Below, one piece after another: positions 9,591-19,689 of a DNA stretch of 64,000 nucleotides (its first letter is position 1; each line of letters starts with the position of its first letter). The notes below the pieces were generated by a model, which made no database searches, was not told the DNA's origin, and worked only from the letters and a program-made list of their open reading frames with translations. Position numbers and translations under genes: made by a program. This stretch comes from Desulfobulbus rhabdoformis (GTDB taxonomy: Bacteria; Desulfobacterota; Desulfobulbia; Desulfobulbales; Desulfobulbaceae). The DNA lies in contig NZ_JAFFQA010000014.1 in NCBI RefSeq assembly GCF_016919065.1, forward strand, positions 1 to 64,000, read 5' to 3'.

Positions 9591-10769
9591 TCAGCGAACC
9601 TGTTTCCCTGAGGCAGGCAAGGTAAAAATCAAAGGAATTCCCAACAGCCCTGAAATTGCGCAAAGCAAAAAGGTCCTCTCCAGCCCCAGTAAATCTCCCA
9701 CAAACCCGACAAGCACCACAACGGCAGATCTGGCTAAAAAACTCATCATCATAAAGACCCCGTTTGCCGATGAAGATCCGTTTTTGGAGGCCTCCTGTAT
9801 CATGGCAAGCATAACAGGGGTGGTGGACAGCAGAAAAAAGCCTGTAATCAGGAGAATACAGAGTTGTACGCCCCCTTCAGTATAAATAAAGCCCAGAAGG
9901 GATATGGGCGCTACAACCAAACACCAGATCAGCAGATTTTTTCTGCCAAAACGATCACTGAGACTCCCGACGGTCAAAATCCCCACCACACCTGCCCCCT
10001 CGAAACAAGACAGGGCAATACCAGCCAACCAGACATTTTGGGTTTTCTGCATAATAAAAAGCGGGAGAAAGGCAGACAAACAGGCATGCATGCAGCCCCG
10101 CACAACGAGAATGCCACCAAGCGGCATCAGTATTGCTTGTAACTCCTGCCATGTTTCGCGAATCGAGTTCCCCTTTTTATCCGGCACCGAGATTGGGATA
10201 TCCTTGAATTTATAAAACATGATCACAGAAACCAGAATGCCAACCAACATCACCGGGTAATAGCCATCAAAACCCAACAGCGAGACAGCTCCGATAATTG
10301 CCAGCGGCCCCAGAGCCCGTGCAAGTTCGCCACCGGTCATGTAGAAACTCATCCCCCTGCCCGCCTTGACCCCGGAGACCTTATAGACCATCACCGGGGC
10401 AGGTACATGAAAGAGGGAAACAGAAATTCCGGCGCAAAAGACAAGAAGCAGCAGCACGCCATAACTGGGAGCTAAGCCCAAAAGCGACATGGGAATGGCG
10501 GTAAGCGAGGGAGCCAGGATGATAAAATAACGGACACTCATCCTGTCGGCCAGCTTGCCTATATGGGCATTCAAAAGCGCTGGTAGCTGCATGACCGTGG
10601 AAAGCAGGCCAGCCTGGGTCAGGGAAAGCGCGAATTTTTCAATTAAGAAAGGCAGGAGTGGAGCCAAAAAGGCGGAATAAATATCATGCACAAAATGGCA
10701 GAAGGAGAGGAGTAAGACCTTCTCAGCCTGGAAGGGCGCACTGGTGTCTTTATTTTGTGATTTCATCAT
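9591..10769 (-). CDS. MFS transporter, Fsr-like
   Basis: The 392-residue product has about twelve hydrophobic segments in two halves joined by a basic central loop (KFKDIPISVPDKKGN). HFVHDIYSAFLAPLLPFLIE at the first helix and GKLADRMSVRY in the first cytoplasmic loop are typical of the major facilitator superfamily. The second-half loop has GSLSDRFGRKN. The overall pattern resembles the fosmidomycin-resistance (Fsr) branch of proton-driven exporters. The substrate cannot be predicted. The gene stands alone. Confidence 0.82.
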   Translation of the reverse strand: MMKSQNKDTSAPFQAEKVLLLSFCHFVHDIYSAFLAPLLPFLIEKFALSLTQAGLLSTVMQLPALLNAHIGKLADRMSVRYFIILAPSLTAIPMSLLGLAPSYGVLLLLVFCAGISVSLFHVPAPVMVYKVSGVKAGRGMSFYMTGGELARALGPLAIIGAVSLLGFDGYYPVMLVGILVSVIMFYKFKDIPISVPDKKGNSIRETWQELQAILMPLGGILVVRGCMHACLSAFLPLFIMQKTQNVWLAGIALSCFEGAGVVGILTVGSLSDRFGRKNLLIWCLVVAPISLLGFIYTEGGVQLCILLITGFFLLSTTPVMLAMIQEASKNGSSSANGVFMMMSFLARSAVVVLVGFVGDLLGLERTFLLCAISGLLGIPLIFTLPASGKQVR

Positions 10770-11106
10770 GTCAGGATAATCAGCAAGAGGAATCTGGGAA
10801 AAATTCGACTTTAGCTCTGAACGTATGAGCTGGCGAAGAAAAAATGCACCAGATCAGAATTCCTTCAGGGAAAAAAATCCATCCTGGCCCGTATTTTTTT
10901 AGAGATTTGCGATACACTAGAGAACAATGATACACTTGAGTTACTCTTCAGGGTAAGCCAAGGTTTTCCTCCTTCGCACTGAACCTGCCCAACAGATCCT
11001 TTTCGTTGTGACCTTCGCCTTGGGGAGAGAAATAGAGCCACCGGCTGGTCACCCCGCCATAGGCTCTTCTCTGCGCCACCATCCAGGATAATCCAAAAGG
11101 AGTGTC
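10770..11106. other. divergent intergenic region
   Basis: This 337-base region separates the divergent MFS and hybrid-kinase genes and must carry both promoters. I see no clear operator or riboswitch. An AAAAGGAG ribosome binding site sits before the ATG at 11107. Confidence 0.4.
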
Positions 11107-14100
11107 ATGCGCGGAACCCCTTTGACACTACGCTTTCTGTATTGCCTTTTTTACCTATCCCTTGCTGGTCTCGCTCTCTGTTCGCTGCTCCACATAACCA
11201 ATACCCCTGTCCGTGGCCAAGGGCCACAAGCGAGACAACCAGAGAATATCCTGGTGATCAGCTCCTGGAATAAAGAACGTCCCTGGCAGAAAGAATTTGA
11301 AAAAGGGTTACAGGAAAATATTAAAAAATCCCCTTTACGGTTCAGAATCTTTTTTGAGTTCCTGGATTCGGCCCGATTTCCCGGTAAACACAATACCGAC
11401 ACCTTTTTCTCCTATATTAAAACCAAATATAATAACATTTCGCTTTCGTCTATTGTTGCCGAAAGTTTACCCGCTGTCACCGCTCTCCAATCACGTCCAC
11501 AAATCTTTCCCGATGTTCGACGTATTCTAGTTGCAACAGGCGGCAGCCAAACAAGAACCAGAGACAATAAAACTTCCGTCATACCTGTTCAATCAGACTA
11601 TGCCAGTTCGATCCAGGAAATGGTCCGCCTGACCTCCCCCCGCAAGCTGTTTGTCATTATCGACACCCTCTCTCCTGGCGGAGCCAAAAGACGTGATAAC
11701 TTTGCCTCCGCCCTTGCCCAGGTTGCCCCCAATCTTAATGTCGAGTTTCTAGAAAATTTGCCGTTACCGGCTCTTTTGGATAGCGTTGCAAATGTGCCAA
11801 GCGGCAGCGCACTCTACTATCTCCTTATTTTTCAGGACGGCAATGGCACACCGCAAAATCCCGCTGAAATAGCAAGGGCTATCTCCGGTGCCGCGAAGGG
11901 GCCTCTTTTTACCAATTGGAGCATCTTCCTGGGCAAAGGGGTTCTGGGTGGGTATATGATTTCCGGCGAACGGATTGGTCAGGTAACCGCAGCTGAAATT
12001 CTTCACCTGCAAGACGACCAACAGACCATTCCAGCCTACGACAGAGCTGCCTACGGCTACTATTACGATTTCAGAGAGCTTGCACGTTGGGGCATCTCTT
12101 CTGCCAAGCTTCCTCCTGATGCCGAAGTTCGCTTTCGCACGGCATCTGTTTTTGAAACATACAAAACAGAAATCATCGCTCTGGCCCTTCTCCTGACCGT
12201 CTTACTCCTACTCTCAGTTGTCCTGATCGTGGTCAATTATCAGCGCAAAAACTTGGCCAATGCCCTCCTTCTCAAGAGCAGACAACTGGAAAGCCGCATT
12301 ATGGAGCTTAAAGAGGCGAAAACCGAACTTGCCCGACAGGAACAGTTTTTACAGTCAATCATTGAGGCGATTCCATCAATGCTCTTTGTCAAAGATGCAG
12401 AGAGCCTTCGGTTTATCCGGCTGAATAAGGCAGGTGAAGACTTGCTGGGAGTCAGCCGGCACGAATTGCTCGGGAAAAATGACCTCGATATTTTCCCAGA
12501 AGAACAGGCGACATTTTTCATGGCGAAAGATCGGGAAATCCTAAACGGTACATCTGTATTGGAGATTTCCCAAGAGACGGTTGATAGCAAACAGCACGGG
12601 CAACGTATTTTGCATACCCGTAAAACAGCGATCTTCGGAGAAAACAACATTCCCAGGTATCTGCTTGGCGTATCCGAAGATATCACGGAAAAAATAGAAG
12701 CGGAAAAGGCCATCATACTCGCACAAAAAGCAGAAGCGGCCAATCAGGCAAAAAGTGAATTTATTGCCAATATGAGTCACGAAATCCGTACGCCCATGAA
12801 TGCAATCATCGGCATGAGCCATCTGGCCCTGCGAACGGAGCTGCTTCCCAAGCAGCGCGACTATATCAACAAGATTGATTCAGCTGCCAAATCGCTCCTC
12901 GGCTTAATCAATGACATTCTGGACTTTTCTAAAATTGAAGCTAGAAAGCTGGAAATAGAATCAGTGCCCTTCGATATAGATGATCTCATAGCCTCAGCAG
13001 CGGATCTGGCTGCGATGAATACAACGGAAAAAGGCTTGGAACTGTTGGTCAACATAGCATCCGAGGTCCCACGAAACCTGATCGGCGATCCCCTTCGCTT
13101 GAAACAAATCCTGGTGAATCTCACCGGCAATGCCGCCAAGTTCACCGAAAAAGGAGAGGTTGAAATTTCATGCAGTCTTGCTGAACAGGTAGAAGACAGG
13201 GTTACCCTCTCCTTTTCGGTGCGAGACACTGGAATCGGCATGACACAGGAACAACAGGACAGGCTCTTTCAAGCTTTTGCCCAGGCAGACAGCTCTTTTA
13301 CTCGAAAATACGGTGGCACAGGTTTAGGGCTTACGATCTCAAAACGGTTTGCAGAACTCATGGGGGGAAGCATCGGGGTTGACTCCGAATACGGCACAGG
13401 CTCGACCTTCTTTTTTACGGTACGACTTATTGCCTCACCTGAAAGAAATGGCCGTAAACAGTTGCCCGCAGGTGATTCCCTGCACCACAAGAAAGTCCTC
13501 ATTGTAGATGACAACGGCGCGTCCAGAGAAATTTTGGGGTCGTATCTTCAAAATATGGGATTCAAGACGGACACTGCCGCAAGTGGTTTGGCCGCATTGG
13601 ACAAGCTTGAAGCGGCTGTAACGTCAGAGCCCTTTGATATTGTGCTCCTCGACTGGAAAATGCCGGTAATGGATGGCATGCAAACCTGTAGACGTATCCA
13701 CTCCATGACCTGTCTTACCACAAAACCAAAGATTATTATGGCCACAGCCTATGGCCGGGATGAAATTCATGAACAGGCGTTACAGACAGGCTTTGATGGT
13801 TTTGTCACCAAGCCAGTCACCCAATCCTCGCTCTTCGATGCAGTTATGACAGCCTATGGACGTAGAGTGGTATCCACAAGAAGAACCAGGGACGACTACC
13901 TGACAAAGGCCAGGGCGATTCGAGGGGCTCGTATCCTCTTGGTCGAAGATAACGAGATCAATCAACAGGTTGCTGTGGAAATGTTGGAGACTGCAGGGCT
14001 GTTGGTTGATGTCGCCTTCGATGGAGGCGAAGCTCTGGCAGCGGTGAAAAACAACACGTACGATCTGGTCCTGATGGATATCCAGATGCCGGAGATGGAT

Positions 14101-14976
14101 GGCATAGAAGCGACAAAATGGATACGTAAGTTTAAAACGTCTGAGGCACTCCCCATCGTCGCAATGACGGCTCACGCAATGAGAGGCGACCGGGAAAAAA
14201 GTCTTGCCGCAGGCATGCAGGATCATGTCACAAAGCCCATCGATCCACGGGAATTGTTCACCACTCTTGTACGGTGGCTCCCTGCTGTAAACCGAAAACT
14301 TCAGGAAAATTGTGACAGTCAGGCCAAAAAGGAAACCGTGCCCGATCAGGATGCACGCGCTCTTCTTCCCGATGAACTACCAGGAATCGACATCAATGAA
14401 GGAATTCGGCAAATTGGTGGTAACCATGCATTATACCGGGAATTACTTGGAAAATTTCAGCGGGATTACAGTGATGCGGGGCAACGTCTTGGAGAGCTCA
14501 TCAGAAATAACCAACGAGTGGAGGCGCACCGTATGGCGCATTCTATCAAGAGCGTTGCCGGGTATTTGGGAGCCAAGGATTTACAATCAGCCGCTCAGGC
14601 TGTGGAACAACGCCTAAGAGAAGAGCAACCTGTTGATATTCCACTCAAAGCCTTTATCAGAGCAATGTTGCTCATTCAAAATGGGATGAAAACAATCACA
14701 CTCCAGGAGGATACTCAGGATGTATCTCCAGAAGATATAGCTCCAGAGGAGATCTTGTTTGGAACCCTTGAAGCAATTCTCCCTCATCTTGAAAAGCAAC
14801 GTCCCAAGGCAAGTAAGAAGAGCATGAAAAAAATACAATCCCTTGGCTGGCCTCACCACCTCCGAGCAGATGTCGTCGAACTGGACAAATACATCCAGAA
14901 ATATAGGTTTAAAGAGGCTTTAGCTGTGGCAAGACAGCTCATACAGCGCATGTCCGATAAATCCGCCACCTCCTGA
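11107..14976 (+). CDS. hybrid sensor histidine kinase with periplasmic ABC-substrate-binding-like domain
   Basis: The 1289-residue protein has a signal/anchor helix (about 9-30), a periplasmic domain resembling ABC substrate-binding proteins (about 45-340; ILVISSWNKERPWQKEFE), a membrane helix (about 354-378), a PAS domain (about 415-525), HisKA with His558 in MSHEIRTPMN, a HATPase domain with the DTGIGM and GGTGLGLTI boxes, two receiver domains with Asp849 (LLDWKMPVMDG) and Asp991 (MDIQMPEMDG), and an Hpt domain with His1145 (HSIKS). A phosphorelay His-Asp-His to an unlinked regulator is expected. The periplasmic part probably binds a small ligand. No response regulator gene is adjacent. Confidence 0.93.
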   Translation: MRGTPLTLRFLYCLFYLSLAGLALCSLLHITNTPVRGQGPQARQPENILVISSWNKERPWQKEFEKGLQENIKKSPLRFRIFFEFLDSARFPGKHNTDTFFSYIKTKYNNISLSSIVAESLPAVTALQSRPQIFPDVRRILVATGGSQTRTRDNKTSVIPVQSDYASSIQEMVRLTSPRKLFVIIDTLSPGGAKRRDNFASALAQVAPNLNVEFLENLPLPALLDSVANVPSGSALYYLLIFQDGNGTPQNPAEIARAISGAAKGPLFTNWSIFLGKGVLGGYMISGERIGQVTAAEILHLQDDQQTIPAYDRAAYGYYYDFRELARWGISSAKLPPDAEVRFRTASVFETYKTEIIALALLLTVLLLLSVVLIVVNYQRKNLANALLLKSRQLESRIMELKEAKTELARQEQFLQSIIEAIPSMLFVKDAESLRFIRLNKAGEDLLGVSRHELLGKNDLDIFPEEQATFFMAKDREILNGTSVLEISQETVDSKQHGQRILHTRKTAIFGENNIPRYLLGVSEDITEKIEAEKAIILAQKAEAANQAKSEFIANMSHEIRTPMNAIIGMSHLALRTELLPKQRDYINKIDSAAKSLLGLINDILDFSKIEARKLEIESVPFDIDDLIASAADLAAMNTTEKGLELLVNIASEVPRNLIGDPLRLKQILVNLTGNAAKFTEKGEVEISCSLAEQVEDRVTLSFSVRDTGIGMTQEQQDRLFQAFAQADSSFTRKYGGTGLGLTISKRFAELMGGSIGVDSEYGTGSTFFFTVRLIASPERNGRKQLPAGDSLHHKKVLIVDDNGASREILGSYLQNMGFKTDTAASGLAALDKLEAAVTSEPFDIVLLDWKMPVMDGMQTCRRIHSMTCLTTKPKIIMATAYGRDEIHEQALQTGFDGFVTKPVTQSSLFDAVMTAYGRRVVSTRRTRDDYLTKARAIRGARILLVEDNEINQQVAVEMLETAGLLVDVAFDGGEALAAVKNNTYDLVLMDIQMPEMDGIEATKWIRKFKTSEALPIVAMTAHAMRGDREKSLAAGMQDHVTKPIDPRELFTTLVRWLPAVNRKLQENCDSQAKKETVPDQDARALLPDELPGIDINEGIRQIGGNHALYRELLGKFQRDYSDAGQRLGELIRNNQRVEAHRMAHSIKSVAGYLGAKDLQSAAQAVEQRLREEQPVDIPLKAFIRAMLLIQNGMKTITLQEDTQDVSPEDIAPEEILFGTLEAILPHLEKQRPKASKKSMKKIQSLGWPHHLRADVVELDKYIQKYRFKEALAVARQLIQRMSDKSATS

Positions 14977-15083
14977 TAAACGGAAAGCGGAACATCCTGA
15001 TTGGAGGGTGGCTGCTACGGACAGGCGAAGAGTAACAGATCACAGGGTAATCCCCTAAAAAAAAACAGCTAATCATTGGACTT

Positions 15084-15191
15084 GTAAGTGGTTACGGGGT
15101 GCCGGAGATGCTAGGCATCGGCCTGCGCAGCGTACACCTGTACGTAAACAGGCTGATAACACCGCAGATTCGGAGCCCCGTAATCGCTTAC
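15084..15191. repeat. long imperfect palindrome between convergent genes
   Basis: Arms GTAAGTGGTTACGGGG and CCCCGTAATCGCTTAC pair over about 16-23 bases with a few mismatches. Between them are further small stems (GATGCTAGGCATC at about 15107-15119; CCTGTACGTAAACAGG at about 15136-15151). It fills the gap between the 3' ends of the hybrid kinase and the EamA transporter. It looks like a REP/BIME-type repeat or a bidirectional transcription barrier; there is no T-run. Confidence 0.55.
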
Positions 15192-15193
15192 GG

Positions 15194-16108
15194 CTAAGAC
15201 TTTGCACTCAAGGTCCCACTGGGTCGCCGGATAATCAGAACAACCAACCCCAAAAAGATGAGACTGATCCCGCTAAAGGCACTGGAAGTAAGTTGTTCCC
15301 CCAAGACCACGATCCCTAGTGTGGCTGCGGTCATTGGTTCGGCCAGAGAAAGGGTAATGGTGGTCGAGAGCTGCACCTTGTGCAGTCCACGGGCAAAAAA
15401 CCAGTAGGACAGAGCCATAGTTGCAATCCCCAGATGCAGCACCACACCAATGGAACGTGGGTGCAAAAGCCAGTTCAGATCAACCTTGACCAGTGCCGGG
15501 GCCAACAGCACTGCACCTCCACAGACGACCAGGGCCATGACAGCGTTGGGCGCATGCTCTTGCAAAAGCCCCTTGAGCATCAGCGAATAGATCGCATAGG
15601 AAACCCCGGCGCCAATGGCAAGAAGAATACCGAGCAGATCTATCTTAACCTCCCCGCTTTTGAGACTAAGCAGTACACAACCACAGATGGCCAACAGAGT
15701 TGCCAGGTACCAACGAGGGGTCAGCGACTCGCCACAAAAGCACCGTCCCAACAAGCCACCAGCCACAGGCGCACTGCCTATCCCGACTATGGTTCCGACC
15801 GCCACTCCGGTTTTGGAGACCGCCGCAAAAAAGCAAAGTTGATAGAGGGCGGTAAAGACGGCTGCCCAGAAGACAAGTGTTTTATTCCAGTCTGCCAGTT
15901 TTCCAAGTTCGCGACGTGAAAGCGCCAGCCCCAACAGGGCAAGACCACCGATAAGTAGGCGAAGCGCCCCAATAACCTTAGGGTCAAATCCTGCCGGTGA
16001 AAAAGCCTGCGCCGTCCCAGTGGTCCCCCAGAGGACTGCTGCAGCCAAAATTTGCCAACTACCCGTTATTCTCTCTTTTTCTTGCACACTCAACCCTAGT
16101 AAACGCAT
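15194..16108 (-). CDS. EamA-family (DMT) transporter
   Basis: About 304 residues with ten hydrophobic helices in two EamA repeats (LAAAVLWGTTGTAQAFSPAG in the first, LLAIGAGVSYAIYSLMLKG starting the second). The second repeat ends with the family motif SLAEPMTAATLGIVVLGEQL. Such proteins export amino acids or other small metabolites; the substrate is unknown. The ATG at 16108 is preferred over a TTG at 16141, because the extra residues are basic and unlike the family, although neither start has a strong ribosome binding site. It is convergent with the hybrid kinase. Confidence 0.88.
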   Translation of the reverse strand: MRLLGLSVQEKERITGSWQILAAAVLWGTTGTAQAFSPAGFDPKVIGALRLLIGGLALLGLALSRRELGKLADWNKTLVFWAAVFTALYQLCFFAAVSKTGVAVGTIVGIGSAPVAGGLLGRCFCGESLTPRWYLATLLAICGCVLLSLKSGEVKIDLLGILLAIGAGVSYAIYSLMLKGLLQEHAPNAVMALVVCGGAVLLAPALVKVDLNWLLHPRSIGVVLHLGIATMALSYWFFARGLHKVQLSTTITLSLAEPMTAATLGIVVLGEQLTSSAFSGISLIFLGLVVLIIRRPSGTLSAKS

Positions 16109-16231
16109 GAAGATTGCGCGACGGCAGGTGAAGCTGATCAAAAAATCTCGTTTTCAAGAATCACTTGCCTCCACGGATTCAGGGACCAGACTTTAACGCT
16201 TTATGGGGGATATGGGGAAGATAAAACTGGA

Positions 16232-16321
16232 GGGTGTCTTGAATAATTAGATTTTTCAATCAAGGGCAGGTAAGCGCAGACTCCGGGAGATTGGCAGAAA
16301 AAGCAATTATTCAAGATTCCC
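16232..16321. mobile_element. MITE copy 2 (90 bp)
   Basis: The element is in the opposite orientation to copy 1: GGGTGTCTTGAATAATTAG at the left and AGCAATTATTCAAGATTCCC at the right. It is flanked by TGGA/TAGA, an imperfect 4-bp duplication. The interior has only one copy of the GGTAAGCGCAGACTCCGGG arm, so it is a shortened version of the family. It lies 124 bases from the start of the EamA gene. Confidence 0.75.
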
Positions 16322-16434
16322 TAGAGACGGGAGAAAGTTTTTGTGCATACACGACGGGTCACAACAGAGAGAGCGTAAGAACTGATAGCCAGAATTCGTG
16401 AGCCCCTGAAATCCTGTTGCCGAGTTCAAACAAC

Positions 16435-16470
16435 AAAGCGGCACCTGAGATTCCTCAGGGGTGCCGCTTT
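16435..16470 (-). terminator. Rho-independent terminator of the ferredoxin gene
   Basis: AAAGCGGCACC / GGTGCCGCTTT is a perfect 11-bp stem around a loop that itself pairs partly (TGAG...CTCA). On the minus strand it is followed by GTTGTTTG. It sits about 35 bases past the ferredoxin stop. Confidence 0.75.
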
Positions 16471-16503
16471 GCTGAAAAAAACTCTCAAGAAGATAGAGTT
16501 CTT

Positions 16504-16683
16504 TTACTCGCTATCAGAACTAATGGCATTGAACCCGCATTCGGGTTCGCATGAGCCACAGTCAATACAATCATCCGTTATCTGGTAATAGGCCGTTCCT
16601 TCAGGGTGGATGATGGCATCATTCGGACAGGCGCTGACACAGGCGCCACAAAATTGACATTCGTCAGGATCGATTTTATGCAT
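16504..16683 (-). CDS. 2[4Fe-4S] ferredoxin
   Basis: This 59-residue electron carrier has two cluster motifs, CQFCGACVSACPNDAI and CIDCGSCEPECGFNAI. The second lacks the usual CP pair at its end, having ECG. The ATG at 16683 is preferred because AAAGGAG lies 6 bases upstream and the product then begins MHKIDPDECQFCG; an in-frame extension to 16707 is unlikely. It is low-potential and could serve as partner of oxidoreductases such as the Nuo/Nfn-type complex at 37036-43429 (inference). It is monocistronic with its own terminator. Confidence 0.93.
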   Translation of the reverse strand: MHKIDPDECQFCGACVSACPNDAIIHPEGTAYYQITDDCIDCGSCEPECGFNAISSDSE

Positions 16684-17163
16684 GTTTTCTCCTTTAAACG
16701 ACTCCAAAAATTTAATCTGCAGGGAGAAATTTATACATTATCGTAATAATAAGTCAACAGACAAAACACTGTGTTGCTGCCTAATCTGCAGCCCGCCGAA
16801 AGCCTTCAGAAATAGCAACTAAACAGGTGCCACGCCAGCCAAAACTACAACCAACATACAACTCACCCCTCTTGGGGTGTACAAATTAAAAATCAATAAT
16901 TATAGTGAATTAACCAAACATAAGGACATATTTTTATAAACCAACAAAACATTTGCACGCCCGTCGCCCACCATCCATCAGATTAGAGGACAACGCAGCC
17001 TTTCTTTCAAAATTGTAAAAATAGAAATTATCCCCTTCTGCAAACACAGGATTTTTTCTTCAAACAAGCTTCTCAACACCGGGGTCGCCAGGTGATAACA
17101 TTTCTTTTTTGTAACAAAAATAAATCTTTTTTTAAGGCGTGCCAAAGGAACTGTCGCCCCCCA
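16684..17163. other. AT-rich intergenic region
   Basis: These 480 bases lie between the ferredoxin start and the end of the Cache kinase gene. No gene, repeat or strong hairpin is recognised; the ferredoxin promoter must lie in the left part. Confidence 0.4.
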
Positions 17164-19305
17164 CTAGTTCAAGGGTAAGCGAATAACAAAGGTGGTTCCC
17201 TTGCCCGGTTCAGTATTGACAGCGATGGTCCCCTGATGCTTGTTGACGATCACGTCATGGGCTATCGTCAATCCCTGGCCAGTGCCTTTACCCTGCTCTT
17301 TGGTGGTGTAGAAAGGGTCAAAAATTTTATCCACCACCTCATCCGGCATGCCACTACCGGTATCAGAGAGCCGAATCTCAACCCACTCCCCCTGTCTTGC
17401 CGTCTGAATGGTAATCTTCCCCTTTGTCTGATCGTCCTTGGTGTGCGATTCTTCAATAGCATGCACCGAGTTAATGATCATATTCAGTAGAGCCTGGTTA
17501 AGTTCGTCGTAATAGCAGGGAACAGGAGGCAATTTCTCATCCAGGAGCAACTCCATTTCCGCCTTGTATTTCCACTCATTTCTGGCGATGGTTACCGTAC
17601 TTTCTATACCGGAGTTAATATCAGCAAGTTCGCGCTTACCACTTCCAGGATGGGAAAAATTTTTCATGGCGCTGACAATACTGGTGATTCGCCGAATGCC
17701 CTCTTCGCTCTGAGCCAGAGCCGGAGCCATTTCTTCCTGCAGGAACTGCCACTCTGCCGTCGTATAGGCTGCCTCCAGCTCTTGAAACAGCTTCTCGTCT
17801 AAAATGCCCTGTTCATGGGCCTGGACCAAAAGTGTCCAGAGCGTTGTCAACAACCTTTCTATATCATCCAGGGCATCGCTTAAAAAGCCGAGATTGGAGT
17901 TTACATATTGAGCAGGGGTATTGATTTCATGGGCGATCCCTGCTGCCAACTGTCCCACAGCCTCAAGTTTTCTGGCACTGAATAATTTTGATTCAAGCTC
18001 CAGTTTTTCTTGAAACAAACTTTCCCTGCTCTGGCTTGCCTCTTTGATCCTGGCAAGCATTTCATTAAGAATCATACCCAATCGACGGGTTTCCACTGTC
18101 CCCGTGATGGGAACAGTGGAAGCAGTGAAATTGTCATAGCCAACCTTCTGGGCAGCTAAGGAGAGCAGGTGCAGCGGTTTTGACAGGTTCCTTGCCAGCC
18201 ATAGAGATACCACAAAGGATATCATGAGAATGACCAGAGAAAGAAAAAGTATATACTGGGCTATCCACCGTGCCGGCGCTTCGATTTCATCTGCATAGAC
18301 CGACGAGGCAATATACCAGTCCAGGGGTTTAAAATAAAAAATATAGGATTTTTTCCTGAACCTATATTCCCCCTTATGAAGGGGTGGCTTTTCCCAGACA
18401 TATTCCAGCTGCTGCCCTGGCGTCTGTACCGCTTTAATCAGGTCACCAAGTATGGGATGACCAGTGGAGGGATTCATAAGTTTGGAGAAGTCAGCGCCGA
18501 CCAGATTGGGGTGAATCAACATTTCCTGGTCGCCGTTGAACAGGTACATATATCCACTTTTTCCAATGGAAATTCTGGAAAATGATCTCCTAAGTTCCTC
18601 AATGATATTTTTTTTACATCGATCTACTTCTCGTTCGATATCATCGATATAGACGCCTGTCCCCACAATCCACCCCCAGGGTTCGAACAGGCTTACGTAC
18701 GATAATTTGGCCTGTTTTTCAGTCAGACCGTTTTCGGTCGGCTTTGGCCAGTCATAATCGAAATAGCCCGCCCCTTTGGCCCTGACCACTTCGGCTGCAA
18801 CGGCGAACAGGTTTTCCCCATTGTTGCGGGCACAGTTAAAGCTCTCGCTGTCCAATATACAGTCATCCAACTCCGGTACAGTGGGGTGCATAATCATTCG
18901 CGGGAAGGGCTTGGTGGTGTCGTTTATCCAGACATAGCCGATCCCGTTGCCATAACGCATTCTGCGGATATCGTCGATTGCCTGGCGTTGTGCCTCTTGG
19001 AGGCTCAAGCTGCCATCCTCGCTGGCGGCATGATATTTCTCTATTACCCTCCATGCCAGGTCGACGATATTTTTCAGTTCCTGCTTTTTTAAGTAAAGCA
19101 GAGCTTCCCTATGATCCTGTAGACTGTTGTACTGGCTTTCGACGTTAAGCAGGGCTGTCGCGACAAGATTTTTAGCACTGCTGTTTTGCAAAAGAGCCAC
19201 CTGTTTCATGGTTTCTTTTTTGACTAATGTTGTCATCAAAAAGGTGGAGATAAAGACCATGGCAGCAAGGCCAAGCAATATGCGGGACTGGAGTGAAGAA
19301 AACAT
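17164..19305 (-). CDS. sensor histidine kinase with tandem Cache domains
   Basis: The 713-residue membrane kinase has an N-terminal helix (about 10-28) and two Cache-type periplasmic domains. The first has GIGYVWINDTTKPFPRMIMH and WGWIVGTGVYIDDIE; the second has GKSGYMYLFNGDQEMLIHP and WYIASSVYADEIE. After these come a second helix (about 345-365), a HAMP-like linker, a dimerisation helix with His459 (AAGIAHEINTPAQYV) and a HATPase domain (LLNMIINSVHAIEE, SDTGSGMP, GTGQGLTIAHDVI). Cache pairs often bind carboxylates or amino acids. ATG 19305 follows GTAGG; a GTG two codons upstream is possible. No cognate regulator is adjacent. Confidence 0.92.
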   Translation of the reverse strand: MFSSLQSRILLGLAAMVFISTFLMTTLVKKETMKQVALLQNSSAKNLVATALLNVESQYNSLQDHREALLYLKKQELKNIVDLAWRVIEKYHAASEDGSLSLQEAQRQAIDDIRRMRYGNGIGYVWINDTTKPFPRMIMHPTVPELDDCILDSESFNCARNNGENLFAVAAEVVRAKGAGYFDYDWPKPTENGLTEKQAKLSYVSLFEPWGWIVGTGVYIDDIEREVDRCKKNIIEELRRSFSRISIGKSGYMYLFNGDQEMLIHPNLVGADFSKLMNPSTGHPILGDLIKAVQTPGQQLEYVWEKPPLHKGEYRFRKKSYIFYFKPLDWYIASSVYADEIEAPARWIAQYILFLSLVILMISFVVSLWLARNLSKPLHLLSLAAQKVGYDNFTASTVPITGTVETRRLGMILNEMLARIKEASQSRESLFQEKLELESKLFSARKLEAVGQLAAGIAHEINTPAQYVNSNLGFLSDALDDIERLLTTLWTLLVQAHEQGILDEKLFQELEAAYTTAEWQFLQEEMAPALAQSEEGIRRITSIVSAMKNFSHPGSGKRELADINSGIESTVTIARNEWKYKAEMELLLDEKLPPVPCYYDELNQALLNMIINSVHAIEESHTKDDQTKGKITIQTARQGEWVEIRLSDTGSGMPDEVVDKIFDPFYTTKEQGKGTGQGLTIAHDVIVNKHQGTIAVNTEPGKGTTFVIRLPLN

Positions 19306-19689
19306 AGACACCTACTCTGGTAAGCGATCACTAGACGAATAACATCTCCCTGAATCTGTGGCGAGGGGTACATCGCAAATGGCTCGCTGACACGGAAGGC
19401 TCAGTGTCTCGTAAGCGCCGCCCCAGATTGTTTTTTTGGTGCATTATGGTATGACGTGCTTAAAGTGTAGCGGCTTCGTTGCCTGAAATCCAGGCGCAAC
19501 CGGGAAAATACAAAGATGGTCGGTACGCAATCTCAGCCTTGGGCCTAAAAAGAACACCTGCTGTCCATAAGCATTCATCAATACCTTGCCTTAATAAGCC
19601 ATTGTTCCTGCAGTGCACTCGTTTGCCTGCCAGGGACTCAAGCTGCACCAAAGCTGGAATCACCCCAAAGGGAGTCTTTTGAAAAGAGT
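19306..19689. other. divergent intergenic region
   Basis: These 384 bases separate the Cache kinase and rhomboid genes. Short open frames on both strands resemble nothing. Both promoters must lie here but none is distinct. Confidence 0.35.
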
